DNA of 56,905 bases, from contig DASZOV010000007.1 in NCBI GenBank assembly GCA_035550595.1, positions 1-56,905 of the forward strand, given 5' to 3'. Below the pieces are notes generated by a model. The model searched no databases and was not told where the DNA came from. It saw only the letters and a list, made by a program, of their open reading frames with translations. Positions 8,795 through 17,551 of this stretch are shown here, piece by piece. The DNA is from CALFMR01 sp035550595 (GTDB taxonomy: Bacteria > Acidobacteriota > Vicinamibacteria > Vicinamibacterales > SCN-69-37). Numbering within the stretch: position 1 is the first letter of the stretch; the number at the start of each line of letters is the position of its first letter. Both the position numbers and the translations under genes were made by a program.

Positions 8795-10171
8795 TCAGTG
8801 GTGGCAGGTCTCGGGGCCTGCCGCGCTGACGGGGCGGAACGCGCGGGTCTTGCGCGCGATCCATGACAGCGGCGTGTACCGCGGATCGTCGCGGACGTGC
8901 GCGAAGGTGTGGATGATTCCATGCTGCACGTAGGTGATCGACGCGTCGGGATGGCGGCGCAACTCGAAGTAGGGGATCAGGTCGCCGCGCTGTCCGACTT
9001 GCGCGAGCCCGCGATCGGATGAGGCGACGATCGCGACGAGGTCGTCTTCGTCACCGTTCATCCGCCAGGCCGCGGGCACGACGAAGTGATTCGATCGCGC
9101 CGCGTCGGTGCGCAGGTTCGAGAACATCGCCCACGACAGCTCCGTCTTGAAGCCGACGTACGGGCTGACGCCGTTCAGCGCGACGACGATCGGCAGCACG
9201 ATGAGCGCCGGCGCCGGCAGCGCGAACACGTCAGTCCTCGGCGCTGACTCCGTCCATCGGCCCCGCACGATCCACGCGAAGGCCGCCATCAGCCCAAGGC
9301 CGTACACCGCCCACAGGAGCAGAAACGGATCGACGCTGCCGCTCGCGTGGCGCGTCCAGGCCTGCACGATGGCGCATGCCGCGACGATCAGCAGGAACGC
9401 CCGCGATGTGCGCGTCATGCGACGTGTGTCGACGCGCGCGAGCCACGCGCTCACCGGACCGGCGGCGGCGAACAGGAAGAAAACTGCGAAGAGCATCGAC
9501 GAGAAGTTGTAGAACGCGTCCCGCGGATTCACGGCCAGCATCCAGTGGAAGGCCGCGGCGACGAGCACGCCCACGTTGCGCGTGCGGCGAACGCTCAGGA
9601 GCACGGGAATCGCCGCCTCGGTGACGATCGCAGCGTAGAGCGACAGGACGCCGGCCCACGCCGTATGTGGCAGGAACGCGAACCGCTCGATCTGCGCGCC
9701 GTAGAACGCGGTCCCGCAGCTCACCGCCGGGTTGAAGAAGTCCGCGTTCAGCTTGTGGAAGACGACGAACACGTAGAGGACGATGACCGCCGCGCGCACG
9801 GCCGGCGCCCAGGTGTCGAAGATCTCGCCCGCATCCACGCGAAGCCGCCGGTGGCGCGTCATCGAGATTGCGATCGCCGCGAGCAGGGCCGCGTCGACCA
9901 TGACGGCGAAGAGCGTGTGGTTGGACACGAACGGCGCGGCGCGGACGAACGTCAGGACGTGTCCGGCGGCCAGAGCGCCCAGTGGAAGCACGCCGGCCGG
10001 CTGCAGCAGCGTCCATGCGGCCAGCACGGCGAGCAGCGCGTTGCCGGACCAGGCGTGATTCGAGGCCAGGTCGAACAGAATGGAGGCCGCCCAGAGCGCG
10101 GCAAATATGGCGAGACGTTGACGCGATGCGCCAGCGGTCCACGAGGACGAGGCGATCGCGCGCGCGGCCAA
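8795..10171 (-). CDS. Polytopic membrane protein, HTTM/vitamin K-dependent carboxylase-like
   Basis: 458-residue membrane protein with about eight to ten hydrophobic segments. VVFHKLNADFFNPAVSCG in the middle and the soluble C-terminal tail after SPYVGFKTELSWAMFSNLRTD resemble the HTTM (horizontally transferred transmembrane) group related to vitamin K-dependent gamma-carboxylase. No activity is established for these bacterial proteins. The start appears to be TTG 10171, with AGGA about nine bases upstream; there is no in-frame ATG nearby. It is divergent from the small membrane protein at 10315 and convergent with the secreted protein at 7967. Confidence 0.65.
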   Translation of the reverse strand: MAARAIASSSWTAGASRQRLAIFAALWAASILFDLASNHAWSGNALLAVLAAWTLLQPAGVLPLGALAAGHVLTFVRAAPFVSNHTLFAVMVDAALLAAIAISMTRHRRLRVDAGEIFDTWAPAVRAAVIVLYVFVVFHKLNADFFNPAVSCGTAFYGAQIERFAFLPHTAWAGVLSLYAAIVTEAAIPVLLSVRRTRNVGVLVAAAFHWMLAVNPRDAFYNFSSMLFAVFFLFAAAGPVSAWLARVDTRRMTRTSRAFLLIVAACAIVQAWTRHASGSVDPFLLLWAVYGLGLMAAFAWIVRGRWTESAPRTDVFALPAPALIVLPIVVALNGVSPYVGFKTELSWAMFSNLRTDAARSNHFVVPAAWRMNGDEDDLVAIVASSDRGLAQVGQRGDLIPYFELRRHPDASITYVQHGIIHTFAHVRDDPRYTPLSWIARKTRAFRPVSAAGPETCHH

Positions 10172-10314
10172 AACGGCTCATCCTAGCGCGGACGTGACGG
10201 CCGCCGCCAGGTGGTCGGACAGGCGTCGTCGCTGGCATTCAGGCGGCAGTTCCGGTAGACTCCGCGCGTCCACCCAGGAAACTGCCTTTTTCCGGTGGCA
10301 AGGAGTCATCGCGA

Positions 10315-10674
10315 ATGAGTGACGCGACTACCCCAAGCGCTCCGTCGAGCAACAGAAACGTCATGATCGTGCTCGCCTATCTCTGGCTGCTGGCCCTCGT
10401 GCCGCTGCTGGTGGAGAAGGAGGACAAGGAGGTTCAGTGGCATGCCAAGCACGGTATCGTGCTGCTTGTCGCGGAAATCGTCCTGTGGATCGTGCTGTCG
10501 ATCCTCTCCATGGTCGTGGGGATGGCGTTGCCGATGGTCGGCTGTGCGTTCAGCCTGCTCTTTCTCGTGCTCTGGGTGGGCATCCTCATCGTGCACATCA
10601 TGTGCATCGTGAAGGGCATCAACGGCGGCCGGTTCCTGATCCCGGGCTTGAGCAACTACGCCGATCGCTTCTAA
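10315..10674 (+). CDS. Small membrane protein, DUF4870-like
   Basis: 119 residues with an N-terminal hydrophilic Ser/Thr/Pro segment and three hydrophobic segments (about 19-31, 42-66 and 71-98). The order VLAYLWLLALVPLL, a KEVQWHAKHGIVLL loop and a final KGINGG is typical of DUF4870/TM2-type small membrane proteins, in which the H-A-K-H/QG loop is conserved. Function unknown. Translation starts at ATG 10315 after CAAGGAGT. A TAGACT -10-like element lies at 10257, but I see no convincing -35. It stands alone between two divergent or spaced genes. Confidence 0.75.
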   Translation: MSDATTPSAPSSNRNVMIVLAYLWLLALVPLLVEKEDKEVQWHAKHGIVLLVAEIVLWIVLSILSMVVGMALPMVGCAFSLLFLVLWVGILIVHIMCIVKGINGGRFLIPGLSNYADRF

Positions 10675-10744
10675 TCGTCCGTCGTCGTCTGATTCCGCCG
10701 GCAGCGCGTTCAGCCGTCAGTCGCTGGCCGCGCCTGCCGGCGAC

Positions 10745-11086
10745 GTGTCACGGACGATGACGCCGGCGGTCGTCCGTCCGCGCCGATGGCGTGCGCTCGC
10801 CGTCGCGGCGGCGGTGCTCGTTCTCCTCGGACTCGACGTGTCTCGGGCTCCAGCACAGCAGATCACCGCGCGCGTCTTGCGCGCGAGCATTCACGTGTAC
10901 CAGCACACCGCCTCGCCGGTGCTCGCGGCCATGGGGGCGCGCTGCCGATTCGAGCCGTCGTGCAGTCATTACGCGGATGCCGTGATCGCGCGCCACGGCG
11001 CGCTCGAAGGATCGTGGCTGACGATCCGCCGCATCGCGCGCTGCGGGCCGTGGACGCCGGCCGGGACGATCGATCCGCCGGAGTGA
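10745..11086 (+). CDS. yidD: Membrane protein insertion efficiency factor YidD
   Basis: 113-residue protein with the YidD hallmark CRFEPSCSHYADAVI at about residues 75-89 and RIARCGPW near the end. YidD supports insertion of inner-membrane proteins together with YidC. Unlike the usual short YidD, which begins with an amphipathic helix, this copy has an extra N-terminal hydrophobic segment (ALAVAAAVLVLLGLDVSRAPA), which looks like a signal or anchor. The usual partners rnpA, rpmH and yidC are absent, so this is a displaced copy. Start may be ATG 10745 or 10757. The TTCGAA repeat follows. Confidence 0.85.
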   Translation: MSRTMTPAVVRPRRWRALAVAAAVLVLLGLDVSRAPAQQITARVLRASIHVYQHTASPVLAAMGARCRFEPSCSHYADAVIARHGALEGSWLTIRRIARCGPWTPAGTIDPPE

Positions 11087-11098
11087 AGGGCGCTCGGC

Positions 11099-11192
11099 GG
11101 AACTTTGAAGTTCGAACTTCGAACTTCGAACTCGGGTTCTCCCGGGGGGCGCGGACGTCTGGCTTCTGGCTTCGAACTTCTGACTTCGACGC
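11099..11192 (+). repeat. TTCGAA intergenic repeat, copy B
   Basis: Tandem AACTTCG-type units at 11103-11133, then a C/G run, then a second set of units of the form CTTCTGGCTTC and ACTTCTGACTTCG at 11158-11190. It fills the gap between the convergent yidD and lpdA genes. This is the only copy here that clearly shows both unit types without the GCGCC hairpin. Confidence 0.7.
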
Positions 11193-11196
11193 GGCG

Positions 11197-12597
11197 TCAG
11201 ATGTGCAGCACGCGCCCGAGGGAATCGAGCGCGGCTTCGCCGATGGCTTCCGACAGCGTCGGGTGCGCGTGGATGGCGAAGTCGACTTCGTCGACCGTGA
11301 GCTCGTTCGTGCGCGCCATCACCAGTTCGCCAATCATCTCGGATGCGTGGCCGCTCACGATGTGCGCGCCGAGGATCTCGCCGTACTTCGCGTCGCGGAT
11401 GATCTTCACGAACCCATCGGTGTCCATCGTCGCGCGCGCACGGCCGTTGGCGGAGAAGGGGAACCGGCCGACCGTGTATTTCGTGCCGGCGGCTTTGACC
11501 TGTTCCTCGGTCAAGCCGACGCTTGCGACTTCCGGCTGGCAGTAGGTGACGCTCGGCACGTTCGTGTAGTCGATGGCGTGCGGCGACTGTCCGGCGATGA
11601 CTTCCGCGACGTGGACGCCCTCGCGCGTGCCCTTGTGCGCGAGCATCGGAGGCCCGGCGACGTCGCCAATCGCGTAGATGCCCGGCACGCTCGTCGCGAG
11701 CGTCGTCGGATCGATGCGGATGAATCCGCGGTCGGTGAGTTTCACGCCGACAGCCTCGAGGCCGATGCCGTCCGTGTTCACCGCGCGGCCCGCGGCCATC
11801 AGCACCTTGTCGGCCATGACGGTCTTCGTCGCGCCGCCGACTTCGAGCGTCAGCGTCACGCCGCGATCCGAGACGTCGGCCTTGACGACCTTCACGCCTG
11901 CGAGCACGTCGATGCCGCGCTTGCGAAAGCTCTTCGTGACGGCATCCGAGGACTCGGCGTCCTCGAGCGGCAAGATGCGCGGCAGCGCTTCGATGAGCGT
12001 GACCTTCGTCCCGAACGCGTGGAAGATGTCCGCGAACTCCGTCCCGACCGCGCCCGCGCCGACGATGGCGAGTGAGGCGGGCGCCTGTTCGAGAAACAGC
12101 GCTTCGTCCGAGGTGATGACCGTCGTGCGGTTGATGCCGAGTCCGATCGCCGGGATGCCTTTTGATCGCGAACCCGTCGCGAGGACGATGGCTTTCTTCG
12201 CCGTGATGGTGTCGCCACCGACCTTCACGGTCTTCGACGAAGCGAGCGTGGCGGTGCCGCTGATGACGGCGATCTTGTGCTTCTTCATCAGGAAGCCGAC
12301 GCCCTTCGAGTTCTGGTCGGCGACCTGCCGAGACCGCCGCATCGCGACGCCGTAGTCGACGGTGACGTCGCCGGTCGTGATGCCGAGCGCCTTGGCCTCG
12401 TCGCGCACGACGCGTGCCATCGACGCGCTGTAGAGCAGGGCCTTGGTCGGGATGCACCCGATGTTCACGCACACGCCGCCGAGCTTCTCTTTCTCGACGA
12501 CGGCGACCGACAGGCCGAGTTGCGCGGCGCGGATCGCGCCGGGATAGCCGGCGGGCCCGCCGCCGACGAACACGACATCAAAGGACTGCTGGGCCAC
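11197..12597 (-). CDS. lpdA: Dihydrolipoyl dehydrogenase (E3)
   Basis: FAD-dependent E3 subunit that reoxidises dihydrolipoamide on the E2 subunit and passes electrons to NAD. The 466-residue protein shows the FAD-binding VFVGGGPAGYPGA at the N terminus, the redox disulfide GGVCVNIGCIP, an NAD-binding IVGAGAVGTEFADIF, and the C-terminal dimerisation domain with HAHPTLSEA, which holds the active-site His-Glu pair. GTG 12597 has GAGGAG five bases upstream and is the best start; an ATG at 12633 lies upstream without conserved sequence. It is the last gene of the PDH operon, 57 bp after pdhC. Confidence 0.95.
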   Translation of the reverse strand: MAQQSFDVVFVGGGPAGYPGAIRAAQLGLSVAVVEKEKLGGVCVNIGCIPTKALLYSASMARVVRDEAKALGITTGDVTVDYGVAMRRSRQVADQNSKGVGFLMKKHKIAVISGTATLASSKTVKVGGDTITAKKAIVLATGSRSKGIPAIGLGINRTTVITSDEALFLEQAPASLAIVGAGAVGTEFADIFHAFGTKVTLIEALPRILPLEDAESSDAVTKSFRKRGIDVLAGVKVVKADVSDRGVTLTLEVGGATKTVMADKVLMAAGRAVNTDGIGLEAVGVKLTDRGFIRIDPTTLATSVPGIYAIGDVAGPPMLAHKGTREGVHVAEVIAGQSPHAIDYTNVPSVTYCQPEVASVGLTEEQVKAAGTKYTVGRFPFSANGRARATMDTDGFVKIIRDAKYGEILGAHIVSGHASEMIGELVMARTNELTVDEVDFAIHAHPTLSEAIGEAALDSLGRVLHI

Positions 12598-12654
12598 ACG
12601 AACTCCTCGGCGCGCGGATGACGCCGGCGCCATTCCTGCGGATCGACGATCCGG

Positions 12655-13959
12655 CTACCAGACCAGGGCCAGCGGGTTCTCGAGCATGCCCGCGAGCGTC
12701 TTGAGGAACGCCGCGCCCGTTGCGCCGTCGACGACGCGATGATCGCAACTGAGCGTGAGGCGCAGCCGGCGCCGCACGACAACCACGCCATCGACGACGA
12801 CCGGCTTCGGCTCGATGCGTCCGACGGCGAGAATCGCGGCCTCGGGCGGATTGATCACGGCCGTGAACTCGTCGATGCCGAACATGCCGAGATTCGACAC
12901 GGAGAACGTCGCGCCCGTGTATTCCTCGGGCGCGAGGCGTTTCTCGCGCGCGCGGCCGGCGAGCTCGCGTACTTCGGCGCCGATCTCGCGCAGCGTCTTG
13001 CGGTCCGCGTGACGCACGACCGGCGTGATCAGGCCGTCCTCGACGGCCACGGCCACGCCAACGTGGATGTCGCGCCATTGCCGGACGCGATCGTCCATCC
13101 ACCACGCGTTGACCCACGGGTGCTGCCGAAGCGCTGAGGCCGCGGCGCGGACGATGAGGTCATTGAAGGAGAACTTGCCGTCGCCGGTCGCGAGGAGCGC
13201 CTCGCGCGCTTCGTGCGCGCGCTCCATGTCGACTTCGGTCGTGAGATAGAACGTCGGGATCGGCCCGATCGACTGCACGAGCCGTTTCGCGATCGTCTTG
13301 CGCATCGGCGAGAGCGGGACGTCGGTGAACGCGGGACCGGTCTCGGTGGCCGCTGCCGCGGCGCCGCTCGTGACGCCAGCCGGCGCACCCGCGACCGCCT
13401 CTTCGACGTCACGCTTCACGATGCGTCCGTCCGGACCCGATCCTGCGATGGCGGCGAGATCGACGCCGCGATCGGCGGCCATGCGGCGCGCGAGCGGCGA
13501 GGCCTTCACGCGTTCACCCGGCGCGCGCGTCGCGGCCGGTGCCTGTGTCTGCACCGGAGTGGACTCGGTCCCTGTCGATGCCGACTCCTTTGCTTGTACT
13601 TGCACCGCCGTCGATTCCTTCTCGGTAGGGGCCGGCCCCCGTGCCGGCCCGGACGCGGGTCCCGTAGAAGCCGGTCCCTGCGCCGGCACGGGCGCTGCCC
13701 CCGCATCGCCGACCGACTCGCCGGGATTGCCGATCCACGCGAGCAACGCGGCCACGGGCACCGTCGAGCCTTCGGGCACGACCTGCTTCAGGAGCGTGCC
13801 GCCCGTGCGCGCGACGATCTCCATCACTGCCTTGTCGGTTTCGACTTCGGCCAGGACGTCGCCCGAGGCGACCGCGTCGCCTTCGTGCTTCTTCCAGGCG
13901 ACCAGCCGCCCTTCTTCCATCGTGGGCGACAGCGCTTCCATCACGACTTTGGTGGCCAT
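12655..13959 (-). CDS. pdhC: Dihydrolipoamide acetyltransferase (E2) of pyruvate dehydrogenase
   Basis: 434-residue E2 core. Domain order: a single lipoyl domain (residues 1-80, lipoylated Lys in ETDKAVMEI), a long Ala/Pro/Thr-rich linker (about 90-150), a peripheral subunit-binding domain (VKASPLARRMAADRGVDL onward), then the catalytic acyltransferase domain ending in LSCDHRVVDGATGAAFL with the catalytic His and Asp. It transfers acetyl groups from E1 to CoA. The start ATG 13959 lies 4 bp after the pdhB stop. Branched-chain E2 is an alternative, but the whole set and E1 sequences fit PDH. Confidence 0.93.
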   Translation of the reverse strand: MATKVVMEALSPTMEEGRLVAWKKHEGDAVASGDVLAEVETDKAVMEIVARTGGTLLKQVVPEGSTVPVAALLAWIGNPGESVGDAGAAPVPAQGPASTGPASGPARGPAPTEKESTAVQVQAKESASTGTESTPVQTQAPAATRAPGERVKASPLARRMAADRGVDLAAIAGSGPDGRIVKRDVEEAVAGAPAGVTSGAAAAATETGPAFTDVPLSPMRKTIAKRLVQSIGPIPTFYLTTEVDMERAHEAREALLATGDGKFSFNDLIVRAAASALRQHPWVNAWWMDDRVRQWRDIHVGVAVAVEDGLITPVVRHADRKTLREIGAEVRELAGRAREKRLAPEEYTGATFSVSNLGMFGIDEFTAVINPPEAAILAVGRIEPKPVVVDGVVVVRRRLRLTLSCDHRVVDGATGAAFLKTLAGMLENPLALVW

Positions 13960-13963
13960 CTCG

Positions 13964-14944
13964 TCAGTCCCGGTAGCAGACGCGGCGCACGGCCGCGACG
14001 ATCTTCGGCGCATCGGCCTTGGCCGCGCGCTCGAGATGCTTGTTGTAGGGCATGGGCACGTCGGCTTGATGGACGCGGATGATGGGCGCGTCCAGCTCGT
14101 CGAACGCCTCGCGCTGAATCACGTCCACGACTTCGGCACCGACGCCCGCGAAGCCCCATCCCTCTTCGGCGACGACGACGCGGTGCGTCTTGGCGACCGA
14201 GGCGAGGATGGCTTCGGTATCGAGTGGGCGGATCGTGCGTAGATCGATCACCTCGGCCTGGATGCCGTCGGCCGCGAGCGTCTCGGCGGCGCGGAGCGCG
14301 GGCGTCACCGTCTTCGAGTGACAGATGATCGTCGCGTCGCCGCCTTCGCGCTTGACGTCGGCCTTGCCGATCGGGATGAGGTACTCCTCGTCGGGCACCT
14401 CGCCCTTCACGTTGTAGAGCATCTCGCCTTCGATGAAGATGACGGGATCGTCGCTGCGGATGGACGACTTCAGGAGCCCCTTCGCGTCAGCCGGCGTCGC
14501 GGGCATGACGACCGTGAGCCCGGGGATGTGCGCGTACCAGCTCTCGAATGCCTGCGAATGCTGCGCCGCGAGCTGCAGCGCCGCGCCGCCCGGACCACGA
14601 ATGACGATGGGACAGCCGATCTGCCCGCCGCTCATGTAGCGGATCTTCGCCGCGCCGTTGACGATCTGGTCGAGCGCGAGCAGCGCGAAGTTGAACGTCA
14701 TCACCTCGACGATCGGTCGCAGCCCGACCATCGCCGCGCCAACGCCGATGCCCGTGAATCCCAGCTCGGAGATCGGCGTGTCGACGACACGCTTCGGGCC
14801 GAATTCCGCGAGTAGCCCGCGGCTCACCTTGTAGGCGCCGTCGTACTCGGCCACTTCCTCGCCCATGAGGAACACGTCCTCGTCGCGCTGCATCTCCTCG
14901 CGCAGCGCCGCGTTGAGCGCGTCGCGATAGGTCATCGTCGCCAC
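13964..14944 (-). CDS. pdhB: Pyruvate dehydrogenase E1 component, beta subunit
   Basis: 326-residue E1-beta (transketolase pyrimidine and C-terminal domains). Visible motifs are the N-terminal YRDALNAALREEM, the TPP-contacting GEEVAEYDGAYKVSRGL with catalytic Glu, DTPISELGFTGIGVGAA, and EVIDLRTIRPLD in the C-terminal domain. I chose GTG 14944 because GGAGG lies six bases upstream; ATG 14935 is also possible. The GTG overlaps the pdhA stop. Forms the alpha2-beta2 E1 heterotetramer with PdhA. Confidence 0.94.
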   Translation of the reverse strand: MATMTYRDALNAALREEMQRDEDVFLMGEEVAEYDGAYKVSRGLLAEFGPKRVVDTPISELGFTGIGVGAAMVGLRPIVEVMTFNFALLALDQIVNGAAKIRYMSGGQIGCPIVIRGPGGAALQLAAQHSQAFESWYAHIPGLTVVMPATPADAKGLLKSSIRSDDPVIFIEGEMLYNVKGEVPDEEYLIPIGKADVKREGGDATIICHSKTVTPALRAAETLAADGIQAEVIDLRTIRPLDTEAILASVAKTHRVVVAEEGWGFAGVGAEVVDVIQREAFDELDAPIIRVHQADVPMPYNKHLERAAKADAPKIVAAVRRVCYRD

Positions 14945-15972
14945 TAGCGGCCTCCTTCCGGCGCGTAGACGTCGGTCGTGAGCTCCGACGGATCGGGATC
15001 CGGCGAGGCGTCCGCGAACTGGACGGCGTCGGCGACCGCGGCCGCGACCTCGTCTTCGATCGCCTTGATGTCGCCGTCGGTGATGAGTCCGAGGCCGCGC
15101 AGCTTCTCTTCGAAGAGCACGATCGGATCGCGTTGGCGAGAGGCGTCGAGCTCTTCCTTGCTGCGATAGGTGCCGCTCGCCGCATCCGACATCGAGTGGC
15201 CCACGTAACGGAACGTCCGGGCCTCGATGAGCGTCGGTCCGTCGCCCGCGCGCGCTCGCGCGACGGCCTCCTCGGTGACCTGGCGCACGGCGACGACGTC
15301 CTGGCCGTCGACCTCGGCGCCCGGCATGCCGTAACTCGCCGCGCGCTGCCACAGATCGCCGATGGCCGCGGCGCGCGCGATGGCCGTGCCCATGCCGTAG
15401 CCGTTGTTCTCGATGACGAACACGCAGGGCAGCTTCCACAGGCCCGCCATGTTCAACGTCTCGTGGAACGATCCGATGTTCGCCGCCGCGTCGCCGAAGA
15501 AAGTGAGCGAGACCTGCGACGTGCCCCGGTACTTCGCAGCGAACGCGAAGCCGGCGCCGAGCGGGATCTGGCCGCCGACGATGCCGTGGCCGCCCATGAA
15601 GTTGATCGACGTGTCGAACAGGTGCATCGACCCGCCCTTGCCCTTCGAGCAGCCCGTTGCCTTGCCGAAGAGCTCGGCCATCACCGCGCGCGGCGTCATC
15701 CCGCGCGCCAGAGCCAGCCCGTGTTCGCGGTACGCGCTGACGACGTAGTCGTCGGGAGCGAGGGCCGAGAGCGAGCCGACGCCGAGCGCTTCCTGGCCGA
15801 TGTACAGGTGGCAGAAGCCGCCGATCTGGCCGAGTGAATAGGCTTCACCGGCCTTCTCCTCGAAGCGCCGGATGAGCACCATCATGCGCAGCCAGTCGCG
15901 GTACTCGCTCGCGAAGGGCGGGCTCGAAGCGCTGCGTTTGGGCGTGGACTTGGACGGTGAGGACGTGGGCAT
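14944..15972 (-). CDS. pdhA: Pyruvate dehydrogenase E1 component, alpha subunit
   Basis: 342-residue thiamine-diphosphate-binding E1-alpha that decarboxylates pyruvate. It has the substrate loop GSMHLFD, GIVGGQIPLGAG, the TPP/Mg motif starting GDAAANIGSFHETLN and ending IENNGYGMGT, and the phosphorylation-loop-like YVGHSMSDAASGTYRS. ATG 15972 is preceded by AAGGA at 12 bp. An upstream in-frame extension to 16209 is low in conserved sequence. First gene of pdhA-pdhB-pdhC-lpdA, with each junction overlapping or within 60 bp. Some family members act on branched-chain 2-oxoacids. Confidence 0.93.
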   Translation of the reverse strand: MPTSSPSKSTPKRSASSPPFASEYRDWLRMMVLIRRFEEKAGEAYSLGQIGGFCHLYIGQEALGVGSLSALAPDDYVVSAYREHGLALARGMTPRAVMAELFGKATGCSKGKGGSMHLFDTSINFMGGHGIVGGQIPLGAGFAFAAKYRGTSQVSLTFFGDAAANIGSFHETLNMAGLWKLPCVFVIENNGYGMGTAIARAAAIGDLWQRAASYGMPGAEVDGQDVVAVRQVTEEAVARARAGDGPTLIEARTFRYVGHSMSDAASGTYRSKEELDASRQRDPIVLFEEKLRGLGLITDGDIKAIEDEVAAAVADAVQFADASPDPDPSELTTDVYAPEGGR

Positions 15973-16160
15973 GAGGCGATGGTCCTTACGAGAACGCGGT
16001 CGGTTCAGCGTATCAAGAATGACGGGTTCCGGCGCCTCGTGACACGGCTCTGACACTGCCCTGGCGTATTGCACTCGACCCGTGCCGGGCGCAGACTGAG
16101 GCGTCCGGGCCGCAGCCGCCGCATTCGGCGTCACGCCGTCCGGCCGATCTTTTCTGCTGT

Positions 16161-17456
16161 ATGGCCAGACCAGCGAAGACCGTTGCGGGGCAGACGCCCC
16201 GCGAGACAAGCGGAGTGCACCTCGTCGCGATTCCGAGGCTGTGGCTTGGCGTGCTCATCGCGCTCTTCGTCGCGCCATGGGTGGCCGTGGCGATGGTCTA
16301 TCTGCGCGATCAACCGCAGCCGGATGCCGTTCGCGCGCGCAGCGTGCCCGTGGCCGCTGCGCACGCGGCCGAGGCAGCGCGGAGCGCGGGCCCGTGGGGC
16401 CGGCTCGAGGTGACGCCCATCACGATCTCGCCGCCGGCCGAGTACATCCCGCGCACGTGGGGACCGGTCACCGCGCCCGAATGGCACTTCCCGGGCATGA
16501 CGGCCGACGCCGTTGCTGGCTTCCTCGCCTCGGCGGGCGTCTCGCCCGATGACATCCAGCGCCTGCGCGCGACGGCCCGGCCCGAGCCGCTCAACCACGG
16601 CGTCGTCATCCGGCCCGACGAGCGATGGCTCATCGGGATGCCGCCCGAGGTGCGCGCGCGCATCTATCTGAAGCTCGGCCGGTCGTCGCTCAACTTCGAG
16701 CAGATCACCGCGTATCGCTACTTCGGCGCGACGTCGGAGGCCTGGCTCGGCTCGGTGCCGATCGATCCGGCCACGCGACGGCTCGTCGACCCGCTCATCT
16801 ATCGCATCGGCGACTTCGAGTACTTCGCCGACGTCGATCGCATCCGTTCGCAGATCGACGATCCCGAGGAGTTGCAGCGGCTCGTCAAGGGCCTGCTCCG
16901 CGTGGCGACCGTCGTCGTCAATCTGCACGTCGACAATCCGTCGGACGTCGCCGCGATTACGGCGTACTGGGGCCTCGGGGGCCATCAGACGGACATCCGG
17001 CCGCTGCTCGAATCGATCGCCGGCACGGGCCATACGATCGACATCAGCCATCTGCTGCCGATCTTCGTCCGTCAGCATCTTTATCGCTATCCGAAGCTCG
17101 GCGTCGAGGATCTCGAGAAGCCGGTGCTCGCGAACTGTTTCTGGACGGCGCTCAATTTCTTCAACGACGTCCCGGACGACAAGTACCTGAACGTGAACGT
17201 GGCGGTCGAAACGCTCAAGCGCGACTACTACGTCGTCAACGACGACTATCAGCTCGGCGACATCGTCGCGTTCTCGGATGGCGGCGGCAACCTGTTCCAC
17301 GTCGCGGTGTACATCGCCGACGGGCTCGTCTTCGGGAAGAACGGCCTGTCGCCACTCGCGCCGTGGACGATTCTTCCGCTCGATCAGATCAAGGGCCATT
17401 ACATCGAGGAAGCCGACGGCTGGCAGGTGACCTACCATCGGCGGAAGGGATTGTAA
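16161..17456 (+). CDS. Membrane-anchored protein with NlpC/P60-like C-terminal domain
   Basis: 431-residue protein with one N-terminal transmembrane segment (about residues 24-48) and a large extracytoplasmic part. The last 110 residues have the layout of a circularly compact papain-like/NlpC-P60 fold: ANCFWTALNFF with Cys326, DYQLGDIVAFSD, and NLFHVAVYIADG with His380. This suggests a peptidoglycan-related cysteine hydrolase, but it is a weak match by eye and I see no SH3 or LysM domain. The middle (90-300) has no motif I recognise. It is divergent from pdhA and stands alone. Confidence 0.6.
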   Translation: MARPAKTVAGQTPRETSGVHLVAIPRLWLGVLIALFVAPWVAVAMVYLRDQPQPDAVRARSVPVAAAHAAEAARSAGPWGRLEVTPITISPPAEYIPRTWGPVTAPEWHFPGMTADAVAGFLASAGVSPDDIQRLRATARPEPLNHGVVIRPDERWLIGMPPEVRARIYLKLGRSSLNFEQITAYRYFGATSEAWLGSVPIDPATRRLVDPLIYRIGDFEYFADVDRIRSQIDDPEELQRLVKGLLRVATVVVNLHVDNPSDVAAITAYWGLGGHQTDIRPLLESIAGTGHTIDISHLLPIFVRQHLYRYPKLGVEDLEKPVLANCFWTALNFFNDVPDDKYLNVNVAVETLKRDYYVVNDDYQLGDIVAFSDGGGNLFHVAVYIADGLVFGKNGLSPLAPWTILPLDQIKGHYIEEADGWQVTYHRRKGL

Positions 17457-17458
17457 GA

Positions 17459-17530
17459 GTGCATTTCAAACTTCGAACTTCGAAGTTCGAACTTCGAAGT
17501 TGACGTGGCGCCTTCCGGCGCATCTGACGG
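17459..17530 (+). repeat. TTCGAA intergenic repeat, copy C
   Basis: Starts with GTGCATTTCAAACTTCG, which matches the left terminal arm of copy F, continues with palindromic TTCGAAGTTCGAACTTCGAA units, and ends with the hairpin GGCGCCTTCCGGCGC. It separates the convergent 16161 gene and the response regulator gene, and may double as a transcription terminator. Confidence 0.75.
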
Positions 17531-17551
17531 GCGCTCCACGCGTTCCCGCGC

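Noticed and set aside
2175..17530. The TTCGAA tandem units as CRISPR repeats
   Set aside because: Units are 7-11 bp and directly joined without spacers; no cas gene is seen.
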